Origin: Methanocalculus sp.
GTDB lineage: Archaea; Halobacteriota; Methanomicrobia; Methanomicrobiales; Methanocorpusculaceae
Assembly: GCF_029762515.1 (NCBI RefSeq)
Contig: NZ_JARVGN010000047.1
Coordinates: forward strand, 1-8,831
Direction: 5' to 3'
DNA: 8,831 nucleotides
Part shown: in pieces, positions 5,996 to 8,831 of the stretch
Layout of the letters: each line of letters begins with the position of its first letter
Position numbering within the stretch: position 1 is the stretch's first letter
Position numbers and translations under genes: made by a program
Notes under the pieces: generated by a model
The model's database searches: none
Told to the model about the DNA's origin: nothing
The model's input: only the letters and a program-made list of their open reading frames with translations

Positions 5996-6753
5996 GAAGA
6001 ATCGGAATAGGGGCACTGGAAGATTTTACCAGGGTATATGAGGCAGCCAGAAAGGCAGCTTCAGACGATCTCCTCATCATCATTTATACCCCTCAGGAGG
6101 TGAGCGAAGAGGAGAGCGGACAGGTGCGTTTCCATATATCACCGAACCCCATACACGCACTCATCAATGGCCTGCTGAGCGGAGAGATCGATGGAGCGGT
6201 GCGGGGAACATTGCCATCCGATGCCACACTCAGGTATCTCAGGGAATCAACCACCACCTCAGGCCTCGAGCGTATTGCGGTTCTGGAAACTCCCGAGGGA
6301 AAGAAATTCCTCCTCACCCCCGTTGGCATAGATGAAGGGTGGACTTGTTCTGAGAAAGTGAGCCTGGTGGAGAGGGCTGTTGCACTTGCCGGATGCATCG
6401 GAATTGATCAGACGATTGGTATACTTTCAGGAGGCCGGATGAGTGATATCGGCAGGAATCCTGTTGTTGATCGATCATTGGCCGAGGGAGAGCTCCTTGC
6501 ACAACTGACCGGAGGAGTTCATGCCGGTATCCTGATCGAGGAGGCGGCAAACAGGTATGGGATTGTGATTGCACCTGACGGCATATCCGGCAACCTGATC
6601 TTCAGGACACTTGTTCTTCTGGGTTCCGGGAGATCACATGGCGCACCTGTCGTAAATATCGATGTTACGTTCGTCGATACTTCGCGCGCATCTGATAATT
6701 ACGAGAATGCCCTCAGGCTGGCAGCAAAGCTCTGTGATTTGAAAAAACAATAA
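5992..6753 (+). CDS. mtxX: Methanogenesis marker protein 4 (MtxX family)
   Basis: MtxX was named for proximity to methyltransferase genes and is tracked as methanogenesis marker protein 4; the fold resembles phosphate acyltransferases such as phosphotransacetylase and PlsX, but its reaction is not established. The protein has 253 residues from ATG 5992. Visible segments are DGAVRGTLPSDATLRYLR (67-84), LSGGRMSDIGRNP (145-157), which resembles the S-x-G-R-x-x-D region of phosphotransacetylases, and APDGISGNLIFRTLVLLG followed by GSGRSHGAP (194-219). ATG 5992 overlaps the stop of marker 2 by four bases (ATGA), indicating translational coupling and probably a shared pathway. An in-frame TTG at 5977 is less likely because it would lengthen the overlap. 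A short hairpin follows at 6763-6785. No signal peptide or membrane helix is seen. Confidence 0.85.
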   Translation: MRRIGIGALEDFTRVYEAARKAASDDLLIIIYTPQEVSEEESGQVRFHISPNPIHALINGLLSGEIDGAVRGTLPSDATLRYLRESTTTSGLERIAVLETPEGKKFLLTPVGIDEGWTCSEKVSLVERAVALAGCIGIDQTIGILSGGRMSDIGRNPVVDRSLAEGELLAQLTGGVHAGILIEEAANRYGIVIAPDGISGNLIFRTLVLLGSGRSHGAPVVNIDVTFVDTSRASDNYENALRLAAKLCDLKKQ

Positions 6754-6762
6754 AATAAGCTC

Positions 6763-6785
6763 AAATGGCACAAATAAAGCCATTT
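6763..6785 (+). terminator. Small hairpin after mtxX
   Basis: AAATGGC (6763-6769) pairs perfectly with GCCATTT (6779-6785) around a nine-base A-rich loop, beginning nine bases after the mtxX stop. The usual downstream T run is missing (only TTTT at 6795-6798), so this may be a weak terminator or a 3'-end stabilising stem. Confidence 0.4.
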
Positions 6786-6883
6786 AAAACCCCTTTTCAA
6801 AAGAAAACCCTGAATTAACAATAACCCTCCAACATCGAGATACCGATAAATGGAAGGAAGAAAGGGGCTGAATATACGAAAGC

Positions 6884-6918
6884 CTTAAATATTTAACAAT
6901 ATACTCTTTCAATGGTGG
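6884..6918 (+). promoter_or_regulatory. Histone gene promoter and ribosome binding site
   Basis: CTTAAATATTTA (6884-6895) is a strong TATA-like element inside the perfect palindrome TTAAATATTTAA (6885-6896), preceded by purine-rich CGAAAG that could be a BRE. CAATATAC (6897-6904) is a second, closer candidate. GGTGG (6914-6918) is a good ribosome binding site seven bases before ATG 6926. The strength of these elements suits a highly expressed chromatin protein. Confidence 0.6.
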
Positions 6919-6925
6919 TAATTAC

Positions 6926-7135
6926 ATGGCAGACCTACCAATTGCAGCTGTAGTAAGAATCGCAAAGAAGAATGGTGCAGAGCGTGTCGGAAGTGATGCA
7001 GCTGAAGCACTTGTTGCTAAAGCAGAAGCATACATCGCCGAACTCACCAAGAAGGCAAATCAGTACGCCCTTCACGCTGGTAGAAAGACGATCAAAGAGG
7101 AAGACATCGAGCTCGCCGCAAAGAGCGAGGCTTGA
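6926..7135 (+). CDS. Archaeal histone (HMf family)
   Basis: This 69-residue basic protein is a single histone fold that dimerises and wraps DNA in archaeal nucleosome-like particles. It begins ADLPIAAVVRIAKKNGAERVGSDAA in the style of HMfB, with a first short helix, the loop around GAERVG (17-22), the long central helix (about 24-48) and the C-terminal motif HAGRKTIKEEDIELA (50-64). The R53/T55 pair that contacts the DNA minor groove is present. There is no N- or C-terminal tail. It has its own promoter and GGTGG ribosome binding site, and codon use looks clean and high-expression. It converges on hisB, with a 27-base spacer rich in T on both strands that likely terminates both transcripts. 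Confidence 0.97.
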   Translation: MADLPIAAVVRIAKKNGAERVGSDAAEALVAKAEAYIAELTKKANQYALHAGRKTIKEEDIELAAKSEA

Positions 7136-7161
7136 TATTTCCTCTCTTTTCTAAAAAAAAA
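7136..7161. terminator. Bidirectional T-tract terminator between histone and hisB
   Basis: Directly after the histone stop the plus strand is pyrimidine-rich, ending in TTTT (7136-7150). On the minus strand a run of nine T (7161-7153) follows hisB by one base. The two tracts sit back to back in 27 bases and would end both convergent transcripts without a hairpin. Confidence 0.6.
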
Positions 7162-7162
7162 T

Positions 7163-7741
7163 TCAGAACGTTCCTTTTGTACTTCGAATCTCTGATTCGT
7201 TTCCACTCAGTCTGAGTGCCATATTGAGGGTAATTCCAAACGCCTTGAAGACCGATTCACAGATATGGTGATCTGATCGGCCGGAAAAGACGATATGTGC
7301 AGTAATCCCCGCCTGATGAACGAAAGAATAGAAGAAATGTTCAAAGAGATCATTTGAGATTCCCCCGGTCTCACTTCCAACAAATGATCCTTCAAAGACG
7401 AGATACCCTCTTCCTCCGCAGTCAAGTGCAACCTCTGCCCGTGCCTCATCCATTGGTACAACAGCATTGGCAAACCGGGTGATCCCACGACCATCTCCAA
7501 TCGCCTCTTTAATAGCCATACCAAGAACGATACCGATATCCTCGACAGTATGGTGGGGATCCACCTGGAGATCGCCTGATGCCGTTACAGAGAGGCCAAA
7601 ACCCCCGTGCCTCCCAAATGACTCAAGCATATGATCCAGGAAAGGAAGGCTCGTCTGGATCTCCAGGGGACCTCCATCCGGATCAAAGCTGATTGTTATA
7701 CTCGTCTCTTTCGTCTCACGACTAATATCTGCCCGTCTCAT
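7163..7741 (-). CDS. hisB: Imidazoleglycerol-phosphate dehydratase
   Basis: HisB dehydrates imidazole-glycerol phosphate to imidazole-acetol phosphate, the sixth step of histidine synthesis, in the cytosol as a manganese enzyme. The 192-residue protein is the stand-alone form without the fused phosphatase of enterobacteria. All metal and active-site motifs are present: FLDHML (34-39), DPHHTVED (61-68), PMDEARAE (96-103), EHFFYSF (134-140) and SDHHICE (156-162), with the usual STKGTF end (187-192). ATG 7741 overlaps the hisA stop by four bases (ATGA), so it is the downstream, translationally coupled gene of the hisG-hisA-hisB run. A nine-T tract ends the operon. Confidence 0.97.
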   Translation of the reverse strand: MRRADISRETKETSITISFDPDGGPLEIQTSLPFLDHMLESFGRHGGFGLSVTASGDLQVDPHHTVEDIGIVLGMAIKEAIGDGRGITRFANAVVPMDEARAEVALDCGGRGYLVFEGSFVGSETGGISNDLFEHFFYSFVHQAGITAHIVFSGRSDHHICESVFKAFGITLNMALRLSGNESEIRSTKGTF

Positions 7742-8454
7742 TTCAATTCCTCAAGAACTGCAGGGAACGAGAGCATCCCATTATAGAGAGCCGATCCGAG
7801 AACAGCCCCTGCCACACCCAGTTCCCGGAGAATTCTCAGATCCGTTGCTCGTGAGACGCCACCAGAGACGACCACAGGGCATTTCACCGCAGCCATAACT
7901 CTTTGTATAGGATCAACGGCGATTCCCTCACAGAGGCCCTCTACATCGACATTGGTGAAGAGGAGAGAACCAGCACCTTCATCTTCAAACCTTTTTGCCC
8001 AGACAGAGACCTCACCGGCAGTCTTCTCCCAACCATGAATCGCTATCTCACCACCACGGGCATCAACACCCGCCATGATCCGTTCACTTCCATGTTCTAT
8101 TGAAAGCCGACTGATGATTGATGGATCTTCTGCTGCTGCCGTTCCGATGATGACGCGATCCACACCCAGTTCAAGCCATCCGGCTGCATCGGATTCGGAT
8201 CTGATACCGCCGCCGAGCTGGAGAAAAACATCAGTTTTTGCTATCAGCTCGCGGATAACATCCACATTCGCCCCAGCACTTCCAAAAGCACCATCGAGGT
8301 TGATGATGTGGAGTGCTGTTGCCCCTTCATCAATCCACCGAAGGGCAGAAGAGAGTGGATGACCATAGGAAGATGCGGTCTCTCTTTTACCCTGAACAAG
8401 CTGGACGCATCTTCCACCAAGGATATCAACTGCGGGAAATATGTCCATAACCAT
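7738..8454 (-). CDS. hisA: ProFAR isomerase (phosphoribosylformimino-AICAR-P isomerase)
   Basis: HisA carries out the Amadori rearrangement of ProFAR to PRFAR in histidine synthesis. The protein is a (beta/alpha)8 barrel of 238 residues from ATG 8454. IFPAVDILGGRCVQLVQG (5-22) carries the first catalytic aspartate (D10). LQLGGGIRS (78-86), the segment GVDARGG with the second catalytic aspartate (D131), HGWEK, and VVVSGGVS with the phosphate-binding loops complete the barrel. GTG 8457 (a four-base overlap with hisG) and ATG 8448 are close in-frame alternatives; ATG 8454 shares one base with the hisG stop. Either way translation is coupled to hisG and hisB. In archaea lacking TrpF duties for PriA, HisA is histidine-specific; nothing here suggests dual function. 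Confidence 0.96.
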   Translation of the reverse strand: MVMDIFPAVDILGGRCVQLVQGKRETASSYGHPLSSALRWIDEGATALHIINLDGAFGSAGANVDVIRELIAKTDVFLQLGGGIRSESDAAGWLELGVDRVIIGTAAAEDPSIISRLSIEHGSERIMAGVDARGGEIAIHGWEKTAGEVSVWAKRFEDEGAGSLLFTNVDVEGLCEGIAVDPIQRVMAAVKCPVVVSGGVSRATDLRILRELGVAGAVLGSALYNGMLSFPAVLEELK

Positions 8455-8831
8455 CACGGGATCATCCGCTGGACATCCATCACAAGGATATCCCTGGCAC
8501 CGGCACGCTTGACCATATTGATCAGCTGGTATACCCGCTCTTCGGCAACAACCACATGGACTGCGACAAGGTTCTGGTCAGATGCAACCTCCATCACGGT
8601 GGGGCCGGAGAGGCCGGGAAGAATTGATCTGATCTCTTCCAGCCGATCGCGACTGACATTCATCATCAGATAGCATTGCCCTTTTGCCCGCAGCACACTT
8701 TCAAGTGCAAGAGTAATCTCATCAATCTTCTCACGAAACTCCAAAAAAGAACTCTGGTTCGCAATGAGCCATGTGGAGCTCTGGAAGACGTCAGTCATAA
8801 TCCTGAGGTGGTTGGTTCTGAGAGTCGTCCC
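8454..8831 (-). CDS. hisG: ATP phosphoribosyltransferase, C-terminal part (truncated by window edge)
   Basis: HisG joins ATP and PRPP in the first, feedback-controlled step of histidine synthesis. Only the last 125 residues are in the window; the frame is open through base 8831, so the start lies outside. The segment opens GTTLRTNHLRI, matching the end of the catalytic domain. It continues into the ACT-like regulatory domain: LMMNVSRDRLEEIRSILPG, SGPTVMEV, LVAVHVVVAEE and AGARDILVMDVQRMIP. Possession of this domain makes it the long, self-contained form that binds histidine directly and does not need HisZ. Its TGA (8456-8454) overlaps the hisA start. The internal ATG at 8798 is not a plausible start because clear HisG sequence continues upstream of it. 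Confidence 0.95.
   Translation of the reverse strand, partial: GTTLRTNHLRIMTDVFQSSTWLIANQSSFLEFREKIDEITLALESVLRAKGQCYLMMNVSRDRLEEIRSILPGLSGPTVMEVASDQNLVAVHVVVAEERVYQLINMVKRAGARDILVMDVQRMIP

Noticed and set aside
8308..8673. Plus-strand open frame of 121 codons opposite hisA and hisG
   Set aside because: Both minus-strand genes are unmistakable and the antisense translation has a Ser/Thr/Arg-rich shadow composition without motifs.

Overview
The window reads as a stretch of core chromosome from a methanogenic archaeon, most probably of the order Methanomicrobiales. The evidence is two methanogenesis marker genes, an archaeal histone, a replication factor C large subunit with a C-terminal PCNA-binding motif, a UPF0146 protein, an archaemetzincin and a stand-alone archaeal-type hisB. 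Gene starts also look archaeal: AT-rich TATA-like boxes, some apparently leaderless or non-ATG starts, and T-tract terminators. The order is inferred from protein style only, since no rRNA is present.

Layout. 1-846 (+) is the C-terminal part of a phosphoglucosamine/phosphomannomutase, cut by the left edge. A 340-base AT-rich gap follows, with a T-tract terminator at its left end. 1187-1459 (+) is a small acylphosphatase. It converges on 1518-2453 (-), a stand-alone Cas1 homologue. 2545-3078 (-) is an archaemetzincin, divergent from 3093-3521 (+), a UPF0146 protein, with only 14 bases between the start codons. UPF0146 overlaps the 3' end of rfcL (3501-4874, -). Divergent from rfcL is a translationally coupled pair, methanogenesis marker 2 (about 4991-5995, +) and marker 4/MtxX (5992-6753, +). 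A histone (6926-7135, +) then converges on a tightly overlapped histidine operon on the minus strand, hisG (partial) - hisA - hisB, that runs out of the right edge.

Functional picture. The neighbourhood mixes housekeeping functions: amino-sugar metabolism, DNA replication, chromatin, histidine synthesis and methanogen-specific factors. Gene spacing is very tight.

The most unusual gene is the orphan Cas1. No cas2, effector gene, CRISPR array, PolB or transposon end is visible near it. By motif alignment, two of the canonical Cas1 metal-binding/catalytic residues appear replaced: Glu by His159 and His by Asn224. The Asp/Glu pair (D233, E236) and the structural core are kept. It looks like a domesticated, possibly non-nucleolytic Cas1 resident among core genes. 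No tRNA, rRNA, CRISPR array, insertion sequence or origin was found.
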